A DNA stretch of 20,835 bases from contig DKOA01000005.1 in NCBI GenBank assembly GCA_002469895.1, forward strand, positions 17,164 through 37,998, given 5' to 3'. This document shows, piece by piece, positions 8,153-16,063 of the stretch (positions are counted from its first letter, which is position 1; each line of letters begins with the position of its first letter). Origin of the DNA: Opitutia bacterium UBA7374. Lineage in GTDB: Bacteria; Verrucomicrobiota; Verrucomicrobiia; Opitutales; Coraliomargaritaceae. Below the pieces are notes generated by a model. It saw only the letters and a program-made list of their open reading frames with translations. It searched no databases and was not told where the DNA came from. The position numbers were made by a program, and so were the translations under genes.

Positions 8153-8179
8153 CCGTCGCCGGGAGAAACCCGGCGACGG
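8153..8179 (-). terminator. GC-rich stem-loop between urtA and urtB (partial terminator or mRNA stabiliser)
   Basis: This is a perfect 11-bp inverted repeat, CCGTCGCCGGG and CCCGGCGACGG, around a five-base loop. It lies 28 bases after the urtA stop on the transcribed (minus) strand. It is followed by TTTATCG rather than a long T-run, so termination would be incomplete at best. Similar structures after binding-protein genes of other ABC operons protect the upstream mRNA or reduce readthrough, giving more binding protein than permease. That role here is inference. Confidence 0.6.
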
Positions 8180-8207
8180 CGTTTTCAGCCGTTAGGCAAT
8201 AGATTTC

Positions 8208-9467
8208 TTATTGGTAACCTTCTGGGAAAGGATCCGGCTCAATCAGATCTTCAGAAATGGCGATCACCTCAAATTGACCGTCTGTCATAATCTTACCGAT
8301 CTTCGCACGACTCCAAAGGTGTTGGTTGGACTCATGTACCCGGACATAGCCTTCGGGCGCTTCTGGCAGCTCAATATCCGGATGAGCTGCGTGGATTTTA
8401 TCGATGTCAAAACTGCCTGCCTTTTCAACAGCCGCTTTCCAGATCCACGGGCCTAAATAGGCGGCCTGTGTCACGTCGCCGATAACGGAATCTGCACCCC
8501 ATTTTTCCTTAAACGCTGCAACGAAAGCTTGGTTGTTCGGGTTTTCCTGAGATTGGAAGTATTTCATACAAGCGTAAAAACCTTCAGCATTTTCTCCGCC
8601 AATACCGAGTAATTCATCCTCAGTTGTAGAGATCGTTAGCAGGTTATACTTTTTCGAAGTAATGCCCGCAGCCTTAAGCTGTTTATACCAGGCCACATTA
8701 CTACCACCGACAACAATGCTGTAGATCAGGTCAGGCTTCTTTAGCTTAACCTTGTTAATCAGAGAGCGGAAGTTCGTATGCCCCAAAGGATAGTATTCTT
8801 CACCGACAACTTTACATTTTGGATCTTTTTTCGCCAAGTAACGCTCAATATGATTTCGTGCGATCTTATTGGATGTACGAGGCCAAATGTAGTCAGAGCC
8901 GATCAGGTAGAATGTGCGTGCACCCAAATTCTCATAGGCCCAGTCGAGGCCCCAGATGATTTGTTGCGTCGCTTCTTGACCGGTGTAAACCACATTTTTG
9001 GAAGCTTCCAAACCTTCATAAAAGGTAGGATAATAAAGCATATTATTCTCTTTCTCAAAGATCGGGAGAACCGCCTTACGTGAGGCTGACGTCCAGCAAC
9101 CAAAGACACACGCGACCTTATCCTGAATGATTAACTTCTTCGATTTTTCAGCAAAAGTGGGCCAATCAGAGGCACCATCTTCTTGGACAATCTTGATCTG
9201 GCGACCAAGAACTCCGCCCATCGCGTTGATTTGCTCGATGGCAAGACGCTCAGCCTCAACCGAACCGGTCTCACTAATTGCCATCGTACCTGTAATCGAG
9301 TGCAGCTGTCCGACCGTTACTGTATCATCAGTTACGGCAAGGCCAGTCGTGTTAACCTCCGCTGTTGGATATTCAGCGGCAGTTAGACTACCGGCCATGA
9401 GTGTAGGAAGCAATAGAGCCTTCAGACTCTGCCCCCATGGTGTTCGTTTTCTATTTGTTGTTTTCAT
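8208..9467 (-). CDS. urtA: Urea/amide ABC importer periplasmic binding protein, UrtA/FmdC type
   Basis: This solute-binding protein (419 residues from the chosen start) delivers urea or short amides to the UrtBC permease. The N-terminus MKTTNRKRTPWGQSLKALLL is a Sec signal peptide with likely cleavage after SLTAA. The mature domain shows UrtA-type motifs: VGQLHSITGTMAISE, INAMGGVLGR, VFGCWTSASRKAVLP and LYYPTFYEGLE. The frame stays open upstream to an ATG at 9557, but that would add 30 basic residues and overlap the preceding gene by about 70 bases. The ATG at 9467 gives a proper signal peptide and a 19-bp gap. The ribosome-binding site is weak, AAAAAA before ATG. The combination with formamidase two genes beyond urtD suggests an FmdC-like amide binder, but urea binding is equally possible. 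Confidence 0.92.
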   Translation of the reverse strand: MKTTNRKRTPWGQSLKALLLPTLMAGSLTAAEYPTAEVNTTGLAVTDDTVTVGQLHSITGTMAISETGSVEAERLAIEQINAMGGVLGRQIKIVQEDGASDWPTFAEKSKKLIIQDKVACVFGCWTSASRKAVLPIFEKENNMLYYPTFYEGLEASKNVVYTGQEATQQIIWGLDWAYENLGARTFYLIGSDYIWPRTSNKIARNHIERYLAKKDPKCKVVGEEYYPLGHTNFRSLINKVKLKKPDLIYSIVVGGSNVAWYKQLKAAGITSKKYNLLTISTTEDELLGIGGENAEGFYACMKYFQSQENPNNQAFVAAFKEKWGADSVIGDVTQAAYLGPWIWKAAVEKAGSFDIDKIHAAHPDIELPEAPEGYVRVHESNQHLWSRAKIGKIMTDGQFEVIAISEDLIEPDPFPEGYQ

Positions 9468-9486
9468 TTTTTTAGTTTTCTGACAC

Positions 9487-10569
9487 TTAAGAAGCCTGAA
9501 GCATTGCTTCTGCCTCCTCGTAAAGATCCATCCGGAAGTAATTTTGTATTTCCTCACTGCTTAACTCCAGTGACTCCGGCATAAGTTTGTTGCGATTAAT
9601 CTCCCCCAGCACCCAGCGAGCTTTTGCCTCGGTCGGTAAACTTGCGTTGTTACGTCGAAAGATGATTGCGTCCAAGGCGCTCGATTGCTCGCCCATGCCT
9701 CGTTGAAAAGGCCCCTGCAGTGCATTCAGGAGCGCCTCACGACTGACGTTGAAGTATTTCCTTTGAGATAAAATCCCGGCTAGTTCGTAGCGGTTCACTT
9801 GTTTATCACAGTACTCCGAGGCTTGGATCAGCGCAGAAATCATCGCGACATGCTCCTCATGGCGTGACTCGGCGAAACGATGGTGCACGAGGAGAATTTT
9901 TTCCGGATGCATGCGCTCGACCTCGTCACTTAAACCAGCACACCAGCAAACCCCTTCGATTAAGCCGATAGAGCTCCAGGGCTCACCGGCGCAGTAACCA
10001 TCAATATGCCCACCCATTAAGCAGCTAAAAACTTGAGGCGGCGGGACAATCACGAGCTCTACATCATTATCCGGATCAATTCCGCCAATTCGCAGCCATT
10101 TGCGCAGCAGGTAATTCTGCGTAGAAAATTTCATGACCACGGCAAAGCGGAATTTTCGCGTCCCTTTGTGCGCATCAATTACGCGCTTCAAGCTGCGAGC
10201 ATCACGTGCACCTAAATTCCAAAGCTCGTTTGAAAAAGAAATCGCGCTGCCATTGTGAGAAAGAATAAATCCGGTCAGGCAAGGAACCCGGTTCACTCCC
10301 ATTCCAAAACCCATCTCGTAGATCATACTCGCATGAGCGTGCGCACCATCCAGCTCACGGTGAATCATTCGCTCCCGTACAGTAGCCCAGCCGGCTTCCC
10401 TGGATAAGTTTACATCCAATCCGGCTGACTCAAAAAACCCTAACTCCTTGGCCACAATAAGCGGGGCACAATCCGTCATCGGCACATAGCCAATATTAAT
10501 GACTCGTCTTCTTGATAAGATCGAAAACACAGACTCATTCTTTGGAGTGCTGATAACTGGAGATGTCAT
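9487..10569 (-). CDS. NasS/NrtA-like binding protein without signal peptide, probable cytoplasmic sensor
   Basis: This 360-residue protein belongs to the NrtA/CmpA/NasS branch of periplasmic-binding-fold proteins. Conserved stretches are IGYVPMTDCAPLIVAKELGFF (split: IGYVPMTDCAPL, AKELGFF), LSREAGWATVRER, ELDGAHAHASM, STQNYLLRKWLRIGGIDPD and HIDGYCAGEPW. The first 25 residues are polar with no hydrophobic core, so no Sec or lipoprotein signal is seen. The protein is expected in the cytoplasm, like NasS (partner of the antiterminator NasT) rather than NrtA. It is the first gene of the amide run, 19 bp before urtA, and divergent from a LysR-type gene. No ANTAR-domain (NasT-type) gene is in the window. 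The ligand could be nitrate, nitrite, an amide or another small anion; it cannot be told from sequence. No Shine-Dalgarno sequence is evident. A metabolic or accessory transport role is the alternative to sensing. Confidence 0.8.
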   Translation of the reverse strand: MTSPVISTPKNESVFSILSRRRVINIGYVPMTDCAPLIVAKELGFFESAGLDVNLSREAGWATVRERMIHRELDGAHAHASMIYEMGFGMGVNRVPCLTGFILSHNGSAISFSNELWNLGARDARSLKRVIDAHKGTRKFRFAVVMKFSTQNYLLRKWLRIGGIDPDNDVELVIVPPPQVFSCLMGGHIDGYCAGEPWSSIGLIEGVCWCAGLSDEVERMHPEKILLVHHRFAESRHEEHVAMISALIQASEYCDKQVNRYELAGILSQRKYFNVSREALLNALQGPFQRGMGEQSSALDAIIFRRNNASLPTEAKARWVLGEINRNKLMPESLELSSEEIQNYFRMDLYEEAEAMLQAS

Positions 10570-10665
10570 GTCATGCCAATTAGCACAACAATCGCCAGAA
10601 ATATGAAAATGCCTGAAAAAGAGGCCGAAAAAAATTCAACGATCTGTCCATTTATTTTCAACATT

Positions 10666-10687
10666 CCTGTGTTTCCAATAAAACAGG
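10666..10687. promoter_or_regulatory. Candidate operator (CCTGT-N12-ACAGG) between the lysR and nasS-like genes
   Basis: This inverted repeat with perfect 5-bp arms and AT-rich flanks lies in the 143-bp divergent intergenic region, 26 bp upstream of the lysR-type ATG. It contains a T-N11-A spacing (T10670, A10682) of the kind recognised by LysR-type regulators, which usually control the divergent gene and their own. On the minus strand the same bases could form an RNA hairpin in the leader of the amide operon (CCTGTTTT / AAA-C-ACAGG with a bulged C). Either role is inference; clear promoter hexamers are not visible. Confidence 0.35.
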
Positions 10688-10712
10688 TATCCTAACTGCT
10701 TAATCAATTCAC

Positions 10713-11630
10713 ATGCATAACCCGATTGATTCTAGGCAGTTATCTAACTTTTGCGAGCTCGTAAAAATGCGTACCATGCGCAAAGCGGCAAAGAACTTAA
10801 ATCTCACAACATCCGCTGTCAGTTACTCCATAAAAAATCTCGAAAGCGATCTCGGCTGCAAACTTTTCCAGCGAGATAGTCACGGATTAGAATTAACCCA
10901 CGCAGGAAGGCGGCTTTATTCGATCAGTGACGACTTACTGACCAGCCTAACAAAGACACGCTATCTGGTTCACGAATGGGGAGAAGTTAGCCAAAAGACC
11001 CTGCGAATAGGAGCGACTTCAGCAGCATGCCAATATATAATTCCTATGGTTTTGCGCGAATTAAAGGAAAGCTTCCCCGGAATGAATATTCAAATCACCG
11101 TGGGCACGAGCTATAAATTAATGGAAGAAATCGAGGAAAATAATGCAGATGTAGCCATATTTCCATGGGGCAAGGCGGGCAAAAAAAACCTGACTTCCAT
11201 CGGTAAAGACAGTCTCGAATTTATAGTGAACCCATTACACCCATGGGCGAGCAATTCGAGCAATCTACTGGAAACTATTGAGTCCCAACGGATTATATTA
11301 CCCGATAGCAAGGGGTATACCTTTGACCTGGTAAATGAATACTTCAATAGCTACCGAAAAAAACTCATGCCATTTATTGAGATTTCGAATGAAGAAGTCA
11401 TTAAACGGCTTGTCGAACTCGACATTGGAATTGGTATATTGCCCGATTGGATTTTAAAGGACGAAAAAGAAAAAGGCTCGGTTGTCTCAATTCCCATCGG
11501 AAGAAAACAAATCAAAAGAAATTGGGTGGTCTCCCACTCCGAGAATCGTGAGTTGAGTTTCGCAGAAACTCTATTTATTGGCGTTGCCAGCAATGTCGCT
11601 CAAAGCCTCTTTTCCGATATGTTACAATGA
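10713..11630 (+). CDS. LysR-type transcriptional regulator
   Basis: This 305-residue cytoplasmic DNA-binding regulator has an N-terminal winged helix-turn-helix at residues about 6-65 (FCELVKMRTMRKAAKNL, TTSAVSYSIKNLE, LGCKLFQRDSHGLELTHAG), followed by the periplasmic-binding-like effector domain from about 93 to 300. Length is normal for the family. It is divergent from the NasS-like/urt/fmd run and convergent with ureD (15 bp between stops), so it is best placed to regulate the amide run. Control of urease is possible but would act at a distance. Two 60-base samples inside the gene are 33% and 37% GC, against 57% for a ureC sample, so it is clearly more AT-rich than the urease genes and may have a separate origin. 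The effector is unknown. Confidence 0.9.
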   Translation: MHNPIDSRQLSNFCELVKMRTMRKAAKNLNLTTSAVSYSIKNLESDLGCKLFQRDSHGLELTHAGRRLYSISDDLLTSLTKTRYLVHEWGEVSQKTLRIGATSAACQYIIPMVLRELKESFPGMNIQITVGTSYKLMEEIEENNADVAIFPWGKAGKKNLTSIGKDSLEFIVNPLHPWASNSSNLLETIESQRIILPDSKGYTFDLVNEYFNSYRKKLMPFIEISNEEVIKRLVELDIGIGILPDWILKDEKEKGSVVSIPIGRKQIKRNWVVSHSENRELSFAETLFIGVASNVAQSLFSDMLQ

Positions 11631-11645
11631 GGCCGCCACTTACAT

Positions 11646-12506
11646 CTAATGAAAGAAGGTTTGCGCGCGACGCAGTGCATGCGGCAACTTAATACCAATC
11701 ACTTCGTAGCACATCTTCCGCACCAAAAATACCGCCTCACGCAAGTGCAACCCGTCGGCCGCTAGAATTTTGATGCCCATGCCTCCTTCGCGCAACGGGC
11801 TCGCGCCAATCGAAGCTTCTTTGCATTGGATCTGATGAAGAGATTCGACGAGATCTTCCATCGGAAACGGTGCAAGGAAATAGAAACTGGCATAACTGCC
11901 ATCGGGATATTGCTCCCGCCAATCCATCAAGTCACCATTTTGCGGAGAGCAAGTAAAGTTCTCAAAGGCCACTAATTTCTTATCTCTAAAAATTTGTAAT
12001 CGCGACTTCCACTGAGCGAAAGCAAAACTCTCTCCGTAAGCGGCCCGACCCGGGCTCACAACCTCACAAAAGAGCAGGACTGAATCACTCGTGACTGCCA
12101 CCCGCGTCGACTGCTCCAGACGCGACTCTTTTTGTAGGATTAATGGCGATGGCCAAACATCGAGTAAGGCTCCGGGGCCAACTTTGTAGGACTGCTCAAT
12201 CAACGCATTTCCCTGATCCATCGTATGTACCCGACAGGCCGCCGGGCTGATCAACCCGACTTTGGATCCGGAGTCGACCGCCACATCGACTTCCAACTTA
12301 TCCCCTTCAAGCAAGCCCGCGGTAGGGCTGGTTAATAAACTCACCGCCCAACCTTTTTCTGCATAGGCTTTCGCCAGATGCAGAGGCGGACGCACCCATT
12401 GGCTCTTCAACTGCGTGCCAATCGCCGGATCTACGGTGTACCGCAGTCGTGCCCCACCAAGAACAGCGGGGCGGGCGGATCGGGATACCGACGATTTCAG
12501 GAGCAT
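11646..12506 (-). CDS. ureD: Urease accessory protein UreD (UreH)
   Basis: This 286-residue cytoplasmic scaffold protein binds apo-urease and recruits UreF and UreG for nickel insertion. Family features include LLTSPTAGLLEGDKLEVDV (about residues 57-75), SPAACRVHTMDQGNA-type segment (about 87-101), LDVWPSPLILQKESRLEQ (about 115-132) and SPGRAAYGESFAF (about 151-163), corresponding to the Gly-rich UreD core. It is the last gene of the urease run, four bases after ureG, whereas in many bacteria ureD comes first. It ends 15 bp from the convergent lysR-type gene, and no terminator is visible in that space. Confidence 0.93.
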   Translation of the reverse strand: MLLKSSVSRSARPAVLGGARLRYTVDPAIGTQLKSQWVRPPLHLAKAYAEKGWAVSLLTSPTAGLLEGDKLEVDVAVDSGSKVGLISPAACRVHTMDQGNALIEQSYKVGPGALLDVWPSPLILQKESRLEQSTRVAVTSDSVLLFCEVVSPGRAAYGESFAFAQWKSRLQIFRDKKLVAFENFTCSPQNGDLMDWREQYPDGSYASFYFLAPFPMEDLVESLHQIQCKEASIGASPLREGGMGIKILAADGLHLREAVFLVRKMCYEVIGIKLPHALRRAQTFFH

Positions 12507-12510
12507 GGGA

Positions 12511-13140
12511 TTACGGGTTCAGCGCGAAGAAGCACTCCTTCTCGAGCCAGGCGATGACATCCTCCAGACCCTTGTAGGACTTCAGATCGCAAAAGACGAA
12601 GGGTCGCTCCTCACGCATTTTTTTCGAGTCGCGATCCATTACCTCCAAATCGGCACCCACATAAGGTGCCAGCTCGATCTTATTGATGATCATGAGATCA
12701 GAAAAACGGATGGCCGGGCCTCCCTTACGAGGAATCTTGTCTCCCTCGGCAACATCGATGACATAAATAAATGCATCAACCAGCTCAGGGGAAAATGTGG
12801 CCGATAGATTATCGCCACCACTCTCCATCAGAACGACCTGCGTATCGGGATGACGCGCGGTCAGGTCTTCAATTGCCATCTCGTTCATACTCGTATCGTC
12901 ACGGATGGCGGTATGCGGGCAACCGCCCGTCTCGACTCCGAGAATACGACTGGCTTCGAGCGAGCTGTTCTTTACGAGGAATTGCTCGTCTTCCTTCGTG
13001 TAGATGTCGTTGGTAATGGCGACCAGTGAATACTGCTTGTGCAAGGCCTCAATGAGGCGGAGCAATAACATGGTTTTACCGGAACCGACGGGGCCGCCGA
13101 TACCGACGCGAACCGGGCGTGGTGTTTTTGTATCAGTCAT
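12511..13140 (-). CDS. ureG: Urease accessory GTPase UreG
   Basis: This SIMIBI-class GTPase (209 residues) powers nickel transfer into urease. The P-loop GGPVGSGKT is at residues 15-23. The nickel-binding CPH motif is C74-P75-H76 (GGCPHTAIRDD). ESGGDNLSATFSPEL (about 106-120) is the UreG-specific segment, VIDVAEGDKIPRKGGP follows, and NKIELA is the guanine-specificity motif. Length is typical. It starts six bases after the ureF stop without a visible ribosome-binding site, consistent with translational coupling. Nothing is missing from the active site. Confidence 0.97.
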   Translation of the reverse strand: MTDTKTPRPVRVGIGGPVGSGKTMLLLRLIEALHKQYSLVAITNDIYTKEDEQFLVKNSSLEASRILGVETGGCPHTAIRDDTSMNEMAIEDLTARHPDTQVVLMESGGDNLSATFSPELVDAFIYVIDVAEGDKIPRKGGPAIRFSDLMIINKIELAPYVGADLEVMDRDSKKMREERPFVFCDLKSYKGLEDVIAWLEKECFFALNP

Positions 13141-13146
13141 GAGAAT

Positions 13147-13854
13147 CTAGGATATGAAAAGTCGAGAAAAGGCCGTGGCATGACGCGCACAGGTAATGTC
13201 AAAGGCCGGGGCAAACCAACCCGCTTCAGATAGAGCCACCGCTTTGGATTCGGAGACCCACCCCGGCAAGTCTTCAAGCCCGGCATGGAGTGCGCGTTGC
13301 GCGGCTTCCGGGCTAATCCGGAGAAGTTTAACCGAGGCCGATACATAGTTGGCCAGACTTTGGTACCCATAGGCCATGAGCGCCGCATCAGCGGGAACTT
13401 CGAGTCGTTCAAACTGTAAAGCACTGACCACGAGATGATGTCCATAGACCCGTCCCTCATGGTAGGTCTTTACATAGTCGTCGATGTGCGCTGAACCCGA
13501 CCAGATCTTTTCAAGTAGGCGCAATCGGCCACGACCTTGATGGATGCTTGCCTGCCGGATCTCTTCGGCCCATTTCCAGGCATCGATCTCCGCCTCCAGA
13601 GCATACAGTTCTTCCATCTCGTCCTGAGCCAATTGATCGAGGGCAAAACGTAAATAAGGCAACTCCAGGCGAGCCAGCGAGGGCCCGGCATGATGGCTAA
13701 AAAAACGCATCAAATCTTCTGCCGTGCGATATCCGGAGGTTTCGGCCCACTGTTCCAAACCCATTGAATGGGCATAAGCTCCGGTGGGGAAAAGCGGATC
13801 GGATACTTGCAACAAAGCGGGCACCCAATCAGCCACTGGTTGGGCCTCCTTCAT
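13147..13854 (-). CDS. ureF: Urease accessory protein UreF
   Basis: This all-helical accessory protein (235 residues from the ATG) bridges UreD and UreG in the activation complex. The N-terminal LLQVSDPLFPTGAYAHSMGLE region is the family signature (split: LLQVSDPLFP, TGAYAHSMGLE), and the helical remainder includes the conserved Tyr-Gly segment near residues 176-181. The ATG at 13854 lies three bases after the ureE stop and has no Shine-Dalgarno sequence. A perfect AAGGAGG covers its codons 2-4 and sits eight bases before an in-frame GTG at 13836. Initiation may therefore occur at that GTG, giving a 229-residue protein beginning (V)ADWVPALLQ. Confidence 0.94.
   Translation of the reverse strand: MKEAQPVADWVPALLQVSDPLFPTGAYAHSMGLEQWAETSGYRTAEDLMRFFSHHAGPSLARLELPYLRFALDQLAQDEMEELYALEAEIDAWKWAEEIRQASIHQGRGRLRLLEKIWSGSAHIDDYVKTYHEGRVYGHHLVVSALQFERLEVPADAALMAYGYQSLANYVSASVKLLRISPEAAQRALHAGLEDLPGWVSESKAVALSEAGWFAPAFDITCARHATAFSRLFIS
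13845..13851 (-). promoter_or_regulatory. Shine-Dalgarno sequence inside the 5' end of ureF
   Basis: AAGGAGG on the minus strand with eight-base spacing to GTG at 13836-13834. It supports a ureF start six codons downstream of the first ATG. The chance of such a perfect match exactly there is low but not negligible, since AAG GAG is also simply Lys-Glu. Confidence 0.45.
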
Positions 13855-13857
13855 CAG

Positions 13858-14307
13858 CTAGCCGGAATGATCATGACTATGGTCATGTGAATGGCCGCCC
13901 TGCTTCGCCGGTTGAAAGACCCGCTCGACCTTGTGGTAATGGATGTGCTCGCGATCCAGCATTTGCTGCACGGCCAAGTCGTCCTGTACGAGTACGCCCT
14001 CCTCGGAAAAAGCTGCTTTAAAGTGAAGATTGCCAACCATCCAACCGATCCATGCGGATTGCTTGGCATCCCCTAAAGCAATCAGGAAACAAGACTCCGG
14101 GCTTTGCTCAATAACATACGCGGCTGTATCCGAAATGTGAATACAAGCCGCATGCGAGAGCGCTTCGGCTACATCAAATCCAAAGTCTGTACCATCGTTT
14201 GCCTGACCCCGCCAACGCCGGCGAGCCAACTTGTGACGATCGACCACCAGGGGAATTACGGGCAAACCATCCGGAGCTTCGGAGATTGCTTGGGTAATCA
14301 ACTGCAT
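13858..14307 (-). CDS. ureE: Urease nickel chaperone UreE
   Basis: This cytoplasmic dimeric metallochaperone (149 residues from the chosen ATG) delivers nickel to UreG/urease. The N-terminal half is the UreE substrate-like domain. The C-terminal metal-binding half includes GNLHFKAAF (about residues 92-100, equivalent to the family's GN-x-H motif) and HIHYHKVE. The C-terminus ends in a His-rich tail, GGHSHDHSHDHSG, used for extra nickel binding in many UreE proteins. Two starts are possible: ATG at 14307, or a TTG at 14316 that overlaps the ureC stop and would add three residues. I chose ATG because TTG starts are rare and the N-terminus then matches family length; coupling through the TTGA overlap remains possible. 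Confidence 0.93.
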   Translation of the reverse strand: MQLITQAISEAPDGLPVIPLVVDRHKLARRRWRGQANDGTDFGFDVAEALSHAACIHISDTAAYVIEQSPESCFLIALGDAKQSAWIGWMVGNLHFKAAFSEEGVLVQDDLAVQQMLDREHIHYHKVERVFQPAKQGGHSHDHSHDHSG

Positions 14308-14312
14308 AGCAC

Positions 14313-16046
14313 TCAAAACAGGAAGTATCGCTGCGCCATAGGCAAAGACTCCGCAGGCTGGCAGGTCAGGACTTCACCATCGGCCGTCACCGTATAAGTC
14401 TCCGGATCAATCTCAATTTTCGGCATCGCATCATTCAGAACCATGTCGCGCTTGGAAATGTTCCGCGTATTGGCCACCGGGCGAATAATCTTTTTCAAAC
14501 CAATTTGGCCGGCCACATCTTTTTCCACCGCTGAGCGACTGAGGAATGTGATGGAAGTCTTCGACTTGGCTACGCCAAAGGCGGCGAACTGCGGGCGGTA
14601 ATACATCGGCTGCGGAGTCGGAATGGATGCATTGGGATCGCCCATATTGGCCATCGCAATCATACCGCCCTTGAGGATGAGTTCGGGTTTCACCCCAAAC
14701 AGTGCCGGTTTGAAGAGAACAATATCCGCGAGTTTGCCGACTTCCAGACTACCCACATCCGCTTGGCATCCGCAGGCGATGGATGGATTGATGGTGTATT
14801 TCGCAACGTAGCGCAAAACACGGAAGTTATCCGCTGCCGGATGGGACTCCGACTCCAGCTTGCCAAATTGTTTCTTCATCTTATCCGCAGTTTGCCATGT
14901 GCGGATGATGACTTCACCAACACGGCCCATGGCCTGGCTGTCACTCGACATGATCGAGATCGCCCCGCGGTCGTGCAGGATATCCTCTGCCGCAATAGTC
15001 TGCGGACGGATCCGCGATTCGGCAAAGGCTACGTCTTCCGGAATCTTAGAATCGAGGTGATGGCAGACCATAAGCATGTCGAGGTGCTCATCGATCGTGT
15101 TCACTGTAAAGGGACGGGTCGGGTTGGTCGAAGAAGGCAGAACGTTGGGCAGGCTGCAGACCTTCATAATATCGGGAGCGTGACCACCGCCGGCACCCTC
15201 GGAGTGGAAAGTATGAATCACCCGATCCTTAAAAGCCTCGATCGTCGTCTCGACAAAACCGGACTCGTTCAAGGTGTCCGTATGAATGGCCACCTGGATG
15301 TCCAATTCGTCGGCCACGGTTAAGCAATGATCAATCGCGCTCGGGGTGGTTCCCCAGTCTTCATGGAGCTTCAGGCCCATAGCACCGGCATGCACCTGCT
15401 CGCGCAAGGCATCCAGGTTGGATGCGTTCCCTTTGCCCATAAAACCCAGATTCATAGGAAAATCCTCCGCTGCTTCGAGCATCTTGTGGATATTCCAGAC
15501 GCCCGGCGTACAAGTCGTCGCATTGGTGCCAGTGGCGGGCCCGGTGCCGCCTCCGGTCATTGTAGTGATACCGCTGGTTAGCGCTTCTTCAATTTGCTGC
15601 GGGCAGATGAAATGTATATGCGAGTCAAAGCCGCCGGCGGTAACAATGTGCCCCTCAGCAGCGATCACTTCGGTGCCGGCACCGATCACCATTTCCGGAG
15701 CGATACCGGACTGGATCAACGGATTGCCGGCATGACCAATGCCCGCAATGCGCCCTTCTTTGACGCCGATGTCGGCCTTGATGATACCGAGGATCGGGTC
15801 AATGATTGTCGCGTTGGTCAGGACTAAATCTAGGCAGTCCTTGCCCGTTGCCAGTGGCGACTGGCCCATGCCGTCGCGGATGACTTTACCGCCACCAAAT
15901 TTAACTTCGTTACCATAACCGCCCGACTCGGCAATCAGGTCTCTCTCGACTTCGATAAAAAGATCGGTGTCGGCCAGGCGAACCTGATCCCCCACAGTGG
16001 GGCCAAACATTTCTGCATATTGACGGCGTGTAAATTCAAGACTCAT
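14313..16046 (-). CDS. ureC: Urease alpha subunit (catalytic, dinickel)
   Basis: This is the catalytic subunit (577 residues) of cytoplasmic urease, which hydrolyses urea to ammonia and carbamate. All active-site residues can be placed using the Klebsiella aerogenes numbering plus nine: nickel ligands H143 and H145 (DSHIHFICP), the carbamylated lysine K226 (GLKLHEDWG), H255 (AIHTD), H281 (HTFHSEGAGGGH) and D369 (SSDSQAMGR). The catalytic flap has C328 and the general acid H329 (MVCHHLD). GGGTGPATGTNATTCTPG is also intact, so the enzyme should be active. The ATG is preceded by GAAGGAAA with good spacing, one of the better ribosome-binding sites of the run. It follows ureB by 17 bp, and its stop lies five bases before the ureE ATG chosen here. 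Confidence 0.99.
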   Translation of the reverse strand: MSLEFTRRQYAEMFGPTVGDQVRLADTDLFIEVERDLIAESGGYGNEVKFGGGKVIRDGMGQSPLATGKDCLDLVLTNATIIDPILGIIKADIGVKEGRIAGIGHAGNPLIQSGIAPEMVIGAGTEVIAAEGHIVTAGGFDSHIHFICPQQIEEALTSGITTMTGGGTGPATGTNATTCTPGVWNIHKMLEAAEDFPMNLGFMGKGNASNLDALREQVHAGAMGLKLHEDWGTTPSAIDHCLTVADELDIQVAIHTDTLNESGFVETTIEAFKDRVIHTFHSEGAGGGHAPDIMKVCSLPNVLPSSTNPTRPFTVNTIDEHLDMLMVCHHLDSKIPEDVAFAESRIRPQTIAAEDILHDRGAISIMSSDSQAMGRVGEVIIRTWQTADKMKKQFGKLESESHPAADNFRVLRYVAKYTINPSIACGCQADVGSLEVGKLADIVLFKPALFGVKPELILKGGMIAMANMGDPNASIPTPQPMYYRPQFAAFGVAKSKTSITFLSRSAVEKDVAGQIGLKKIIRPVANTRNISKRDMVLNDAMPKIEIDPETYTVTADGEVLTCQPAESLPMAQRYFLF

Positions 16047-16063
16047 CGTTTCGATTTCCTTCT

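Noticed and set aside
9468..9557. Upstream ATG that would extend urtA by 30 residues
   Set aside because: It would overlap the preceding gene and place a basic, non-signal sequence before a good Sec signal peptide starting at 9467.
13858..13905. Repeated HDHS codons at the end of ureE as a DNA repeat element
   Set aside because: They are explained by the His-rich nickel-binding tail common in UreE.
14763..15323. 186-codon open frame on the plus strand
   Set aside because: It is antisense to the conserved catalytic core of ureC. Its codons mirror the constrained ureC sequence and the product has no recognisable feature.
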